A stretch of 64,000 nucleotides of DNA from Geothrix limicola (GTDB taxonomy: Bacteria > Acidobacteriota > Holophagae > Holophagales > Holophagaceae), in the NCBI RefSeq assembly GCF_030268085.1, contig NZ_BSDE01000002.1:186001-250000 (forward strand), written 5' to 3'. A program made the position numbers and the translations under genes. Numbering within the stretch: position 1 is the stretch's first letter; every line of letters starts with the position of its first letter. Below are positions 51,992-59,620 of this stretch, in pieces. The notes beneath the pieces are model-generated. The model saw only the letters and a program-made list of their open reading frames with translations, was not told where the DNA came from and ran no database searches.

Positions 51992-53173
51992 TCAGGCCTT
52001 CCAGTACTTCGAATACACCTGGAGCACGCCCGTCTTCACGATGTCGGCGCCCGTGTTCGGATCCTCGATGACGACGGCGTACTCGTCGGGACTCGTCGTG
52101 TTCTGCCGCCACTGCCAGCCCGTATAGCCGATGCCCGCGGCGTTCATGCGGCTCAGTCCGGCGTCGAGGTAGAACTGGCCGGGATCGTCACCGCTGCGCA
52201 CGCCGAACTGCTGGATGAAGACCGGCACGTTGCGGTTGGTCTTCATGGTCGCCAGCGCGCCCAGGCGGGAATCGATGGTCGCCAGGTTCTGGGCCTGGGT
52301 GCCGTTGGGATGGATGAAGAGGTTGCCCGTGTAGACCACCCGGTTCGCCCAGCGCGGCGTCGCGATGTAGGCCTCGTCGCAAAGGTTGATGTTGTAGGCG
52401 TCCCGCGCGCCCACGAGGAAGGGTGTGCGCGTGTCCCCCGCCACATCCTCGATGGCGGTCATCAGCTCCTGGTAGAAGGCCGACACATCGTCGCCGTACG
52501 TGGAATCCCAGCCCTGCAGCGGCTCGGGCAGCAGCTCGTAGAAGGCGATGTTGGGCTTGGTCTTGAGCAGGCCCGCCAGGTAGATCCAGGCCTCCTTGAA
52601 CAGCTGGCGCTGCGTCAGGTCCGTCCAGAAATTGCGTCCGCCCGGGTAGAGGCCGCTCGGGTCGCAGTAGGCCGCCATGTCCGTGTTCTGAAGCCCGTTC
52701 TGGCCACAGTTCGAATCGATGGCCACCACCACCCAGAGCCCGGCGTCGAGGCACCACTGGATCTCCTGGAGCAGGCGCGTCACGTGGGCCGGGTCGAAGT
52801 GCCCCGGCGAAGCGTCCACGCGGCTTTCCACGTCCGTACCGCCATAGAGGCCCCACCAACGGATGAGCACCCGCACCACCTTGGCGCCCTGGCCCGCGAG
52901 CATCGCCGCGTCAGTACTCCGCATCTCGCCCCAGGTGCCTTCGTTCATGCCACGCAGGATGATCGGCGTGCCATCGGGGGTCAGCATCTGGGAGCCCTTC
53001 AACGTGAGTCGGGCCGGGCCGGAGGTCGGAGGCGGGGGCGTCGGCGCGGGAGAAGAGGACGCAGACCCGCCTCCGCCGCAGGCCACCGCGGCCAGGGTGC
53101 TGGCCATGGCGATCAGGACGCTGCGGCGGCTGAGGGACGCGCTCGGAGCCAAGGTTTGGAGGGGCTGGGTCAT
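51992..53173 (-). CDS. GH5-like cellulase-family protein with substituted catalytic residue
   Basis: This 393-residue secreted lipoprotein has a twin-arginine pair (SRRSVL, residues 15-20), a lipobox AVAC with Cys32 and a Ser/Pro linker (36-54). A TIM-barrel domain follows (LRGMNEGTWGEM, VRVLIRWWGLYG). The acid/base Glu217 lies in YELLPEPLQG, with Pro replacing the usual Asn of the NEP motif. Where the nucleophile Glu is expected (EFG), the sequence is FIQQFG with Gln322. It therefore probably cannot cleave by the usual retaining mechanism. The start ATG 53173 was chosen because GAGG lies 8 bases upstream. A perfect 6-bp hairpin (53213-53228) lies in its leader. Confidence 0.75.
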   Translation of the reverse strand: MTQPLQTLAPSASLSRRSVLIAMASTLAAVACGGGGSASSSPAPTPPPPTSGPARLTLKGSQMLTPDGTPIILRGMNEGTWGEMRSTDAAMLAGQGAKVVRVLIRWWGLYGGTDVESRVDASPGHFDPAHVTRLLQEIQWCLDAGLWVVVAIDSNCGQNGLQNTDMAAYCDPSGLYPGGRNFWTDLTQRQLFKEAWIYLAGLLKTKPNIAFYELLPEPLQGWDSTYGDDVSAFYQELMTAIEDVAGDTRTPFLVGARDAYNINLCDEAYIATPRWANRVVYTGNLFIHPNGTQAQNLATIDSRLGALATMKTNRNVPVFIQQFGVRSGDDPGQFYLDAGLSRMNAAGIGYTGWQWRQNTTSPDEYAVVIEDPNTGADIVKTGVLQVYSKYWKA

Positions 53174-53212
53174 GGGCCGGTCCTCGTGGGGATCAGAATC
53201 TGGACCCCACCT

Positions 53213-53228
53213 GGGGTCATGGAAGCAG
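53213..53228 (-). promoter_or_regulatory. Hairpin in the leader of the GH5-like gene
   Basis: GACCCC (53213-53218) and GGGGTC (53223-53228) pair perfectly across a 4-base loop. It lies about 40 bases before the start codon. No T tract follows, so it is more likely a leader structure than a terminator. Confidence 0.4.
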
Positions 53229-53308
53229 TCACCCCCCATGGACCCCGGTTCTTTGAAAAGGGTTGATGGCCCCCTCAGGCCCCTGTCGCGTGCGTGGCAA
53301 GTTGGAGA

Positions 53309-54190
53309 TTACTTGGCCGTCCCGCTGGCCACCGGAAGCTTGGCGGCGGTCCAAGCCTGGTACGACCCGTCGAACATGGCCACATCAAAGCCCAAATACT
53401 TGAACAGGAAGTAGGCGTGGGAGGCCTGGAGCCCCACTTCGCAATAGGTGATGACTTTCTTCCCGGGCAGCAGCCCCCGCGAGGCCAACAGCTCCTGCAG
53501 TTTGTCCGGTGGCAGGAAGGTCGGATGCTCCTCGCTGGCGAGGGTCTCCATCCAGTACAGGTTGGTCGCGCCCCCCAGGTGCCCCGCCTGGTAGCGCCGA
53601 GAGGGACGCGCATCCACCACCTGGCAGGTGGCCGATGCGGGCTCCGACACCACCACCTGTTTCACGTCGTCCAGAGCCGCAATCACCGCGGGCTGCATGT
53701 GGGGCGTGAACGCGCCGGGCCGTGTCGCCGCCACCTGGTTCGTCACGGGGCGATCCTCCGCCAGCCACTGCTCCACGCCGCCATCCAGGAGGGCCGCCCG
53801 TTCGCCCCAACCCAGGTAGTCGAGGGTCAGGTAGGCCCGTGCCGCATTGGGCATCCAGGCCGTGGCGTAGATCACCACACGGCTCTTCTCCGTGAGCCCC
53901 AGCTCCGTGAAGGTCCGCGTGAGGGTCTCCACGGAAGGCAGCTCGGAACCGAGGGCCCCGGTGTTGTCGATGAACTTCGCCGTGGCAAGGTAGCGGGCCC
54001 CGGGGATGTGGCCGCGCTTGTAGTCGGCGAAACCATCCGCGACGTGGAGCAGCACCAGGTCGGGATCCTTCAGGTGCTCGGCGAGCCAGGCCGTGCTCAC
54101 CAGCATCTGGGGGCGCACTTTCGGCGCGGCCGGGGGCGCCGCCAGGCAGGGTGTGATGAGGCATGCGGCAAGCAGGAACGAACGGATCAT
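53309..54190 (-). CDS. Secreted two-domain rhodanese (sulfurtransferase)
   Basis: This 293-residue periplasmic protein has a signal peptide (1-17) and two rhodanese domains. The first (VSTAWLAEHLKDPDLVLL to the DGGVEQW motif) is the inactive one; the second carries the active Cys in ITYCEVGLQASH. Rhodaneses move sulfur from thiosulfate or 3-mercaptopyruvate to an acceptor. The start at 54190 was chosen for its ribosome-binding site (GGGAG); upstream codons give no signal. It lies 68 bases from the epimerase gene on the same strand. Confidence 0.88.
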   Translation of the reverse strand: MIRSFLLAACLITPCLAAPPAAPKVRPQMLVSTAWLAEHLKDPDLVLLHVADGFADYKRGHIPGARYLATAKFIDNTGALGSELPSVETLTRTFTELGLTEKSRVVIYATAWMPNAARAYLTLDYLGWGERAALLDGGVEQWLAEDRPVTNQVAATRPGAFTPHMQPAVIAALDDVKQVVVSEPASATCQVVDARPSRRYQAGHLGGATNLYWMETLASEEHPTFLPPDKLQELLASRGLLPGKKVITYCEVGLQASHAYFLFKYLGFDVAMFDGSYQAWTAAKLPVASGTAK

Positions 54191-54258
54191 GGGGGCTCCC
54201 GAAATGGCCAGGGCCACCTTACACCCCTTCCCCGTGGACAGGTGACGTCTCCGTCGAC

Positions 54259-54663
54259 TCAGCTTCCCTGACTCAGCTCCATCAGCACGCCGCCCGTTTC
54301 CGCGGGATGGATGAAGGCCACGCGGCAGCCGTGGGCGCCCTTCCGCGGGGCCTGGTCGATCATGCGCACGCCCTTGGCCAGCAGGCCGGTCACGGCGGCG
54401 TCGATGTCATCCACCTCGAAGCAAACGTGGTGAATGCCCGGGCCGCGCTTCGCGAGGAACTTGCCGATGGGGCCTTCGGGATCGGTGCTCTCCAGGAATT
54501 CCAGCGTGCTTTCGCCCACGGGGAAGAAGGCCGTCTTCACCTTCTGCTCGGCCACTTCTTCCGTGTGTTCGGGCGTCATGTCGAAGAGCCGCGCCATGCG
54601 CGCCATGGCCTCGTCCAGGCCCGGGGCGGCAATGCCCAGATGATTGATGCGCAGCAGTTTCAC
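54259..54663 (-). CDS. mce: Methylmalonyl-CoA epimerase (glyoxalase fold)
   Basis: This 134-residue enzyme has the vicinal-oxygen-chelate fold and interconverts (R)- and (S)-methylmalonyl-CoA. The opening INHLGIAAPGLDEAM, PVGESTLEFLE, GPGIHHVCFEVDDI and the end GVLMEL supply the metal ligands (His8, Glu, His, Glu) in the expected order. It is 80 bases downstream of the YecH-like gene. No methylmalonyl-CoA mutase genes are in the window. A close relative acting on other substrates cannot be excluded. Confidence 0.85.
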   Translation of the reverse strand: MKLLRINHLGIAAPGLDEAMARMARLFDMTPEHTEEVAEQKVKTAFFPVGESTLEFLESTDPEGPIGKFLAKRGPGIHHVCFEVDDIDAAVTGLLAKGVRMIDQAPRKGAHGCRVAFIHPAETGGVLMELSQGS

Positions 54664-54723
54664 ACGGCACCTCCTCCACCCATTGTGGACGAATCCCGCA
54701 GGGCCGGTGTGCCGCTGCCGGCC

Positions 54724-54763
54724 TCAGTGCTGGCAGGCGGGCATCAATGCTGGCAGGCGGGCG
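54724..54763 (-). repeat. 20-base tandem duplication at the end of the yecH-like gene
   Basis: The 20 bases at 54724-54743 and at 54744-54763 are nearly the same, differing at two positions. The second copy contains the stop codon and last codons of the gene; the first lies just past the stop and would be out of frame. It looks like a recent slippage or duplication event. Confidence 0.75.
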
Positions 54764-54986
54764 CCTGGCCGAGGCTCACGCTGCCGTCGGCCACGCGGAC
54801 CTTGCCCTTGCTGCCGAGGAAGGCGATGACGCCATCGAAGTCGAAGCTGTCGCCGTGGCAGTTGTGATACGTGGCGGAGGGCCCGTGCAAGCTGATGGAA
54901 GCCGCGCGCAGGTCCTCCAGGCGGCAGGTCCCGCCCTTCTCCATCAGCAGGCTCAGCAGATCATGGCCGTAGAGGGGTTCGGACAT
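54744..54986 (-). CDS. YecH-like small protein (DUF2492 type)
   Basis: This 80-residue cytosolic protein has the family pattern HDLLSLLMEKGGTCRLEDLR, then SATYHNCHGDSFDFDGVIAFL, and the C-terminal CQH. The Cys and His residues (about 42-44 and the end) are probably metal ligands. Its role is not known. AGGAG lies 5 bases before the ATG, and the leader can fold in two exclusive ways that expose or hide it (see 54992-55019). Confidence 0.72.
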   Translation of the reverse strand: MSEPLYGHDLLSLLMEKGGTCRLEDLRAASISLHGPSATYHNCHGDSFDFDGVIAFLGSKGKVRVADGSVSLGQAPACQH

Positions 54987-54991
54987 GGGGG

Positions 54992-55019
54992 CTCCTATTC
55001 AGGAGTCGAAACTCCTGAA
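54992..55019 (-). promoter_or_regulatory. Switch-like leader of the yecH-like gene
   Basis: TTCAGGAGT (54998-55006) and ACTCCTGAA (55011-55019) are perfect 9-bp arms around a 4-base loop. On the minus strand, the CTCCT of one arm (from plus 55001-55005) can instead pair with the AGGAG ribosome-binding site (54992-54996) across a 4-base loop. The two pairings exclude each other. A protein-binding operator is the alternative reading. Confidence 0.5.
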
Positions 55020-55074
55020 CTCATTCTAGGCCCCCGCGGGCGACCGATGGGGTGATGGCGGTCACGACCCCGGC

Positions 55075-56085
55075 TCAGGCTCCCAGCGACAGGGCCACTT
55101 CGCGGAGCAGGGGTTCGGGGCTGAGGTTCCGGGGCAGGTGACGCAGGGCCTGGAGCGCCGCTTCCTGGGGGGTCTTCAGATCCCGTTCGGAGGTGGCCAG
55201 GGGCGTCAGATCCTCCCGCCAGGGCGCGAGGGCCGGAGTCTCCCCTGCGCGGATCCGCGCCAGGTCCGCCAGCAGGCGCAGCAGCAGCTCGAGGGGCTGG
55301 CGCAGCTGTTCCCCCTGGGCCAGGGTCGAATCCTTTTCCGGCAGCAGGGGGCCCGCCTCGTCCGCGAAGGCGCGCCCACCTATCAGGGCAATCCAGGCAT
55401 CCACCTGGGCTTCGGCGCGACGGAACGCGGCCTCGTCCAGGAAGCGCAGGCTGCCTTCGCCCAGGGCGGACCAGCGGTCGTGGTCCCCGTCCTGCCATCC
55501 GTTCCGCTGCGCCACGGCCCAGGCCTCCTTCGGCGCCAGAGGCGCGAAGGGGATGCGTTCGCAGCGGCTGCGGATGGTCTGCAGCAGGGCCTCCGGGCGA
55601 TGGGTGACGAGGATGAAGTGGGTGTCCGGCGGCGGCTCCTCCAGCGTCTTCAGCAGGATGTTGCCGCTGGATTCATTGAGGCGGTGGGCCTCCTCCACGA
55701 GGATCCACCGGTGGCAGCCCAGGGCCGGCGCGAGGGCCGCCCACTCGATGACGCCCCGGCTGAAACGCGCCTGGTTGTTGGAATCCAGGCCCTCGCGGAT
55801 CTGGTCGATGCGGATCACCCCGGCCTTGCCTTCGGGCGTGACACGCAGCAGGTTCGGCAGTTCGAAGGGCAGGTCCTCGCCGGAAAACATCCGGCAGCCT
55901 TCGCACTGGCCGCAGGCGCTGCGCCGGAGGCAGATCTCGCGCTGGGCCATCTCCAGCGCCACGCGCCGCTTGCCGATGCCTTCGGGCCCCGTGAAGAGCA
56001 GGGAGCCGCGGATGCGACCCTCCTGCAGGCGCGCCAGCAGCCGTTCGCGGATGGCCTGGTGCCCGGCGATGTCGGGGCTGAACAT
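55075..56085 (-). CDS. holB: DNA polymerase III delta' subunit
   Basis: This 336-residue clamp-loader subunit has a P-loop-like GPEGIGKRR, a zinc-binding region CLRRSACGQCEGC, the LLKTLEEPP motif, and TIRSRCERIPF at sensor 2. The C-terminal collar domain is helical. Its ATG (56085) shares a base with the stop of tmk (TGATG), so the pair is translationally coupled. The delta' subunit helps load the sliding clamp. Its partner dnaE is in this same window at 39.7 kb. Confidence 0.9.
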   Translation of the reverse strand: MFSPDIAGHQAIRERLLARLQEGRIRGSLLFTGPEGIGKRRVALEMAQREICLRRSACGQCEGCRMFSGEDLPFELPNLLRVTPEGKAGVIRIDQIREGLDSNNQARFSRGVIEWAALAPALGCHRWILVEEAHRLNESSGNILLKTLEEPPPDTHFILVTHRPEALLQTIRSRCERIPFAPLAPKEAWAVAQRNGWQDGDHDRWSALGEGSLRFLDEAAFRRAEAQVDAWIALIGGRAFADEAGPLLPEKDSTLAQGEQLRQPLELLLRLLADLARIRAGETPALAPWREDLTPLATSERDLKTPQEAALQALRHLPRNLSPEPLLREVALSLGA

Positions 56086-56750
56086 CAGTCGACCCCGAAG
56101 CCGGCGTTGCGCAGCAGGGGCGCGACGCGCTGCCAGATGGCCGCCTCCACCTGATCCGGCGTATCGCGGGCCGGGATGAGGGCGACGCGGTTGGCGTGGT
56201 TCTGCGCGATGGCGAGGAAGCGGTTGCGCACGCGGCGGTGGAATTCCAGCTCGGCCTCGTCGAAGCGCGTTTCCGCGAAATCCGCGCCCAGGGCCAGATT
56301 GCGCACCTCGACCCGCTGCAGCGAAGCTTCGGGATCCATGTCCAGCATCACGGTGAGATGGGGCTTGAGGCCGCGGAGCACCAGTTCGTTGAGGCGGTCC
56401 ATGGAGGATTCGGGCACGCCGCTGGCGCCCTGGTAGGCGCGGGTGGAATCCTCGAAGCGATCCACGAGGACGACCTTGCCTTCGGCCAGCGAGGGCCGGA
56501 TGACGGTCTCCAGATGCTGGGCCCGGTCCGCATAGAAGAGCAGCAGTTCCGCCTCGGCGCACCAGCGCTCGCCGCTGGTGTGGCGCTCCAGCAGCAGGCG
56601 GCGGAGCTCGCGGCCCAGGGCCGTGCCGCCGGGTTCCTTGGACACCACCAGGGGCAGGCCGACATGCCGCAGGCGCTCGGACAGGCGCAGCAGCTGGGTG
56701 GACTTGCCCGATCCCTCCACGCCTTCGATGGTGATGAACACGCCCTGCAC
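56085..56750 (-). CDS. tmk: Thymidylate kinase
   Basis: This 221-residue enzyme phosphorylates dTMP to dTDP. The P-loop is GVEGSGKST (residues 10-18), the DRx motif reads DRFEDSTRAYQG, and the lid region contains the Arg-rich ALGADFAETRFD segment. The C-terminal half carries the usual helices. The stop overlaps the start of holB. The start ATG at 56750 is the first in-frame Met giving the family start MQGVFITIEG. It faces the zinc-ribbon gene across about 100 bases. Confidence 0.94.
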   Translation of the reverse strand: MQGVFITIEGVEGSGKSTQLLRLSERLRHVGLPLVVSKEPGGTALGRELRRLLLERHTSGERWCAEAELLLFYADRAQHLETVIRPSLAEGKVVLVDRFEDSTRAYQGASGVPESSMDRLNELVLRGLKPHLTVMLDMDPEASLQRVEVRNLALGADFAETRFDEAELEFHRRVRNRFLAIAQNHANRVALIPARDTPDQVEAAIWQRVAPLLRNAGFGVD

Positions 56751-56848
56751 AGAACCTCCGTGATTCGAGGATACCCGGCCCCCCCGGCCCGGGCGGGCGA
56801 CAGGTTCTCGACACAGTGCTATCCTGCTCGAAACACCAGGAGTTCCAG

Positions 56849-57985
56849 GTGGCCGAAGCGATCCAATGCCCGAGCTGCACCGCCCGTTACCGACTCCGCC
56901 CTGAGCGGGTGAAGCCGGTCATCCGCCGGGCCAAGTGCTACGCCTGCGGCGACATCTTCCCCGTGGCCGACATCGTCCAGCGCCTGCTCGCCCCGCCGGC
57001 ACCCGCCGAGGCGGAGCCGCCCATCGAGGCCCTCGAAGCCGAGCAGCTCCGCGCGGAACGGGAGGCCTCCGAGGCACCGACACCCTCGCTCACGCTGGGC
57101 GATCTGGATCTCGCCGACGAGGAGATCCTCGACAAGACCCTCATCGAAGCTCCAGCCTCCTTGCCGGAAGTGAAGGCCGAGGCCCCGGCGGCCCTGCCCG
57201 AAGCTGAAACCGGGATCGAAGCGGCCGCTTCCCAGCCCGCGACAAGCGCCGAACCCCAGCCCGCCTTCCCCCCCGAGATCACCGACACGACGCTCTCCGG
57301 CTACACCTCGGCGCGGGACGCCATCGAAAAACTCTTCGGCAGCGCCGCCGCCCCCGCCAAGGGGCAGCGGCCAGGCCAGGAGTCGGGCTCCATGGACATG
57401 GAAGCCACCCTCAACGCCCTGGAGAACACCCTCAGCACCCCCGAAGCGTCGGCCACGGGCACCCTGGGAGACAGCCCCACGGCCTCGGGCCTCACCGAAG
57501 AGGATCTGTCCGGCCCCTCCACGTCCACCATGCGCCTCTCCCAGGATGACCTCGAAGCCATCCTCGCCTCCACCCCGGTTTCGGCCCCGGCTCCCGCCGC
57601 CGAACCCACGGTGGCGCTGCGGGCCTCGGATCTGATGGCGGCCACCGCCGTCGCCCAGGCCGCGCCCCGCACCTTCCCCTCGCTTCCCGAATCACCCGAC
57701 ACCGGCGTCGAGCTGCTGCGCCTGAAGATCGGCGAGGACATCTACGCGGGCCTCACGATGCCCCAGCTCATCGCCTGGGTGGAGGAGGGCCGCATCCTCG
57801 AGAACCACCTGGTGGCGCGCCAGCAGAGCGAAAACTGGCTGGAGGCCCACAAGGTGCCCGGCCTGCGCCCGGTCTTCGAACGCCTGCGCCGCGAGCGGAG
57901 CGGCGGCGCGCCCAGCCTGAACACCGGCATCGGGGACGGCGCCCCCAAGAAGGGCCTCTTCGGCGGCCTGTTCGGGAAGGGCTGA
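56849..57985 (+). CDS. MJ0042-type zinc-ribbon protein with GYF-like C-terminal domain
   Basis: This 378-residue protein starts with a zinc ribbon: CPSC (Cys7, Cys10) and CYAC (Cys30, Cys33), as in MJ0042-family finger proteins. A long disordered Ala/Pro/Glu/Ser-rich middle (about 55-280) follows. A conserved-looking C-terminal domain (about 290-355, LLRLKIGEDIYAGLTMPQLIAWVEEGRI) resembles GYF_2-like domains. The start is GTG 56849, with AGGAG 6 bases upstream; ATG 56816 lacks such a site. A secreted partner gene begins 1 base after the stop. No function is known. Confidence 0.6.
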   Translation: MAEAIQCPSCTARYRLRPERVKPVIRRAKCYACGDIFPVADIVQRLLAPPAPAEAEPPIEALEAEQLRAEREASEAPTPSLTLGDLDLADEEILDKTLIEAPASLPEVKAEAPAALPEAETGIEAAASQPATSAEPQPAFPPEITDTTLSGYTSARDAIEKLFGSAAAPAKGQRPGQESGSMDMEATLNALENTLSTPEASATGTLGDSPTASGLTEEDLSGPSTSTMRLSQDDLEAILASTPVSAPAPAAEPTVALRASDLMAATAVAQAAPRTFPSLPESPDTGVELLRLKIGEDIYAGLTMPQLIAWVEEGRILENHLVARQQSENWLEAHKVPGLRPVFERLRRERSGGAPSLNTGIGDGAPKKGLFGGLFGKG

Positions 57986-57986
57986 C

Positions 57987-58577
57987 ATGCAGATCCTCTT
58001 TCTCCTCGCCGCCCTCGGCCTGGCCCAGGAACCGCCCCTTCAGATCCCGCCGCCCACGCCCGAAGCCCCGGCCGCGGAACCGGCTCCTGCGCCCAGTGCT
58101 ACCAAGACCGCGGCACCCGCCACCGCGCCCAGCGCGGCCCGACCCCAGACGCCCGCGCCGCGCCAGACCGCAGCTTCCTCGGGGCCCTCGCCGCTGTCCT
58201 TCTACTCAGAAAGCTTCACCTTCTCCTGGGATCGCACCATCCCCCTGTCCATCAACGTCGACGGGCTCAAGGTGAACAGCATCTTCTTCAACAAGCGCGT
58301 GGTCGAATCGGGCTTCCTCGGAGCCCTCAAGGGCGCCGAATTCGGCACCCGCGCGCAGGTCGAAGTCACCAACACGGGCAAGCACCCCAAGGTGCCCGGC
58401 TTCGCCGTGGCCGTGATCGACAAGGACGGACGCCTGCTCGGCGTGGCCTCCGGCGGCACCAAGGTCGGCACCGTCAAGCCCGGCGAGACCGAGACCTTCG
58501 ACCTGAACTTCACCCAGGTCAAGGAGCGCCTCGCCTCCGGCGACAAGTTCTATTTCGCCATCGAACTGAGAAATTGA
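57987..58577 (+). CDS. Secreted hypothetical protein with Pro/Ala linker
   Basis: This 196-residue protein has a short signal segment (1-13, LFLLAALGLA), a Pro/Ala/Thr-rich linker (about 15-70) and a beta-rich domain (SPLSFYSESFTFSWDRTIPL to LASGDKFYFAIELRN). The domain resembles proteins that fold as an Ig-like sandwich, but I cannot name a family. It starts 1 base after the zinc-ribbon gene, so both are probably one transcript. The zinc-ribbon protein may act in the cytosol while this one works outside, so their link is unexplained. Confidence 0.55.
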   Translation: MQILFLLAALGLAQEPPLQIPPPTPEAPAAEPAPAPSATKTAAPATAPSAARPQTPAPRQTAASSGPSPLSFYSESFTFSWDRTIPLSINVDGLKVNSIFFNKRVVESGFLGALKGAEFGTRAQVEVTNTGKHPKVPGFAVAVIDKDGRLLGVASGGTKVGTVKPGETETFDLNFTQVKERLASGDKFYFAIELRN

Positions 58578-58586
58578 TCTTCGGGC

Positions 58587-59576
58587 CTAGGGCGCTCGGT
58601 CGCGCAGTTTGGTGCTGTACCACGACGCGACTTCCGCCGTGATGGCAGGCACGAGTTCTTTTTTCGGCTCTCCACTGAGAATCGTGCTGCTCATAAATTT
58701 ATCGATAACGATTCCATGCTTTTTGAGGACTCCCTTCAGGTAATCCCCACCGCGAATGGAGGTCCAGAATTCCAGCGATTTGTGTTTCTCCTTTCCGGAG
58801 AACACGAGCAGGCTGAGGGATCCCATCCGGCCATTGAGTTCCTGCCCAGGCTGAACCAGTCCAGGGGGGTTGGGCTGTGCCAAGGCGATGCGGAGGTAGG
58901 TCTGCAAGTGGTCGGGCGTGATGGGGAGATCCCCGGCCAGCAATCCGAGCAGGACCTCTTGATCGGGAGGATTGGGCGATGAGGAGCCGGGGGCGTCTTG
59001 ACGTGGGGTGCTTGGCTTGTCCGAGCTTGGGAGTTGAATGGAGCCTGCACCAGGGGCAGGCGGCGCGGCCCACTGGAAATGCTCCAGCCCAGCCGAAAAG
59101 GCGTCCATGAGTTTCTTGTATGGCAAGCTGCTCGGCCCTTTCAGCAGGGCCACCACGCGGTAGCCGTTATGCGAAACGACATAGCTTCGGGCGACCAGCC
59201 CGTTCGGCAGTGTGCCAAAGTAGGTGCCGGCCTGAACCCCGCCGAATGAAATGAGCTGGGCGTCCTTCGAGCTCAGTGTCGGAGTGAATGGATTGCCAAC
59301 CTTCACGGCCGCGTCGAGGAGGTCCTTGGGCTGTGCGGCGTTCTTTTCAGTGGTATAGCTCACAATGAAGACGGCGCGTGGCAGATCGTCCTTGGGGCCA
59401 AAAACAATCATCCCCTCCACTTGGCCCAGGGCTGGATGGACATCTTCTTTCCGGTCCAGCACCTGCACATGGCTTGGAACTTCAAAGGATCCTGGTGCCA
59501 TGCGCACCGTTTCAGCAAGCAATGGCACGTGAGCCAGGGCACCTGCGAAGAGCACACTCAAAACGACTTTTTTCAC
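58587..59576 (-). CDS. Secreted hypothetical protein (329 residues)
   Basis: A signal peptide (1-21) is followed by an alpha+beta region (about 30-165, PRAVFIVSYTTEKNAAQPKDLLDAA). A Pro/Ser-rich linker (about 170-210) and a second globular part (GRMGSLSLLVFSGKEKHKSLEFW) complete it. I recognise no family. By eye its codons are less GC-rich than those of its neighbours, with runs such as ATAAATTTATCGATAACG, which may point to transfer. It converges on the 196-residue gene, 9 bases away, and is followed by hldA on its own strand. Confidence 0.5.
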   Translation of the reverse strand: MKKVVLSVLFAGALAHVPLLAETVRMAPGSFEVPSHVQVLDRKEDVHPALGQVEGMIVFGPKDDLPRAVFIVSYTTEKNAAQPKDLLDAAVKVGNPFTPTLSSKDAQLISFGGVQAGTYFGTLPNGLVARSYVVSHNGYRVVALLKGPSSLPYKKLMDAFSAGLEHFQWAAPPAPGAGSIQLPSSDKPSTPRQDAPGSSSPNPPDQEVLLGLLAGDLPITPDHLQTYLRIALAQPNPPGLVQPGQELNGRMGSLSLLVFSGKEKHKSLEFWTSIRGGDYLKGVLKKHGIVIDKFMSSTILSGEPKKELVPAITAEVASWYSTKLRDRAP

Positions 59577-59620
59577 CCGGCTTCCTCAAAAAAGTGAACG
59601 GATCGCGAGAGGCCCTCGCC

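Noticed and set aside
55075-56880. A single fused protein covering holB and part of tmk
   Set aside because: The upstream part of that frame is out of register with tmk, which has its own complete frame; the two overlap only at TGATG.
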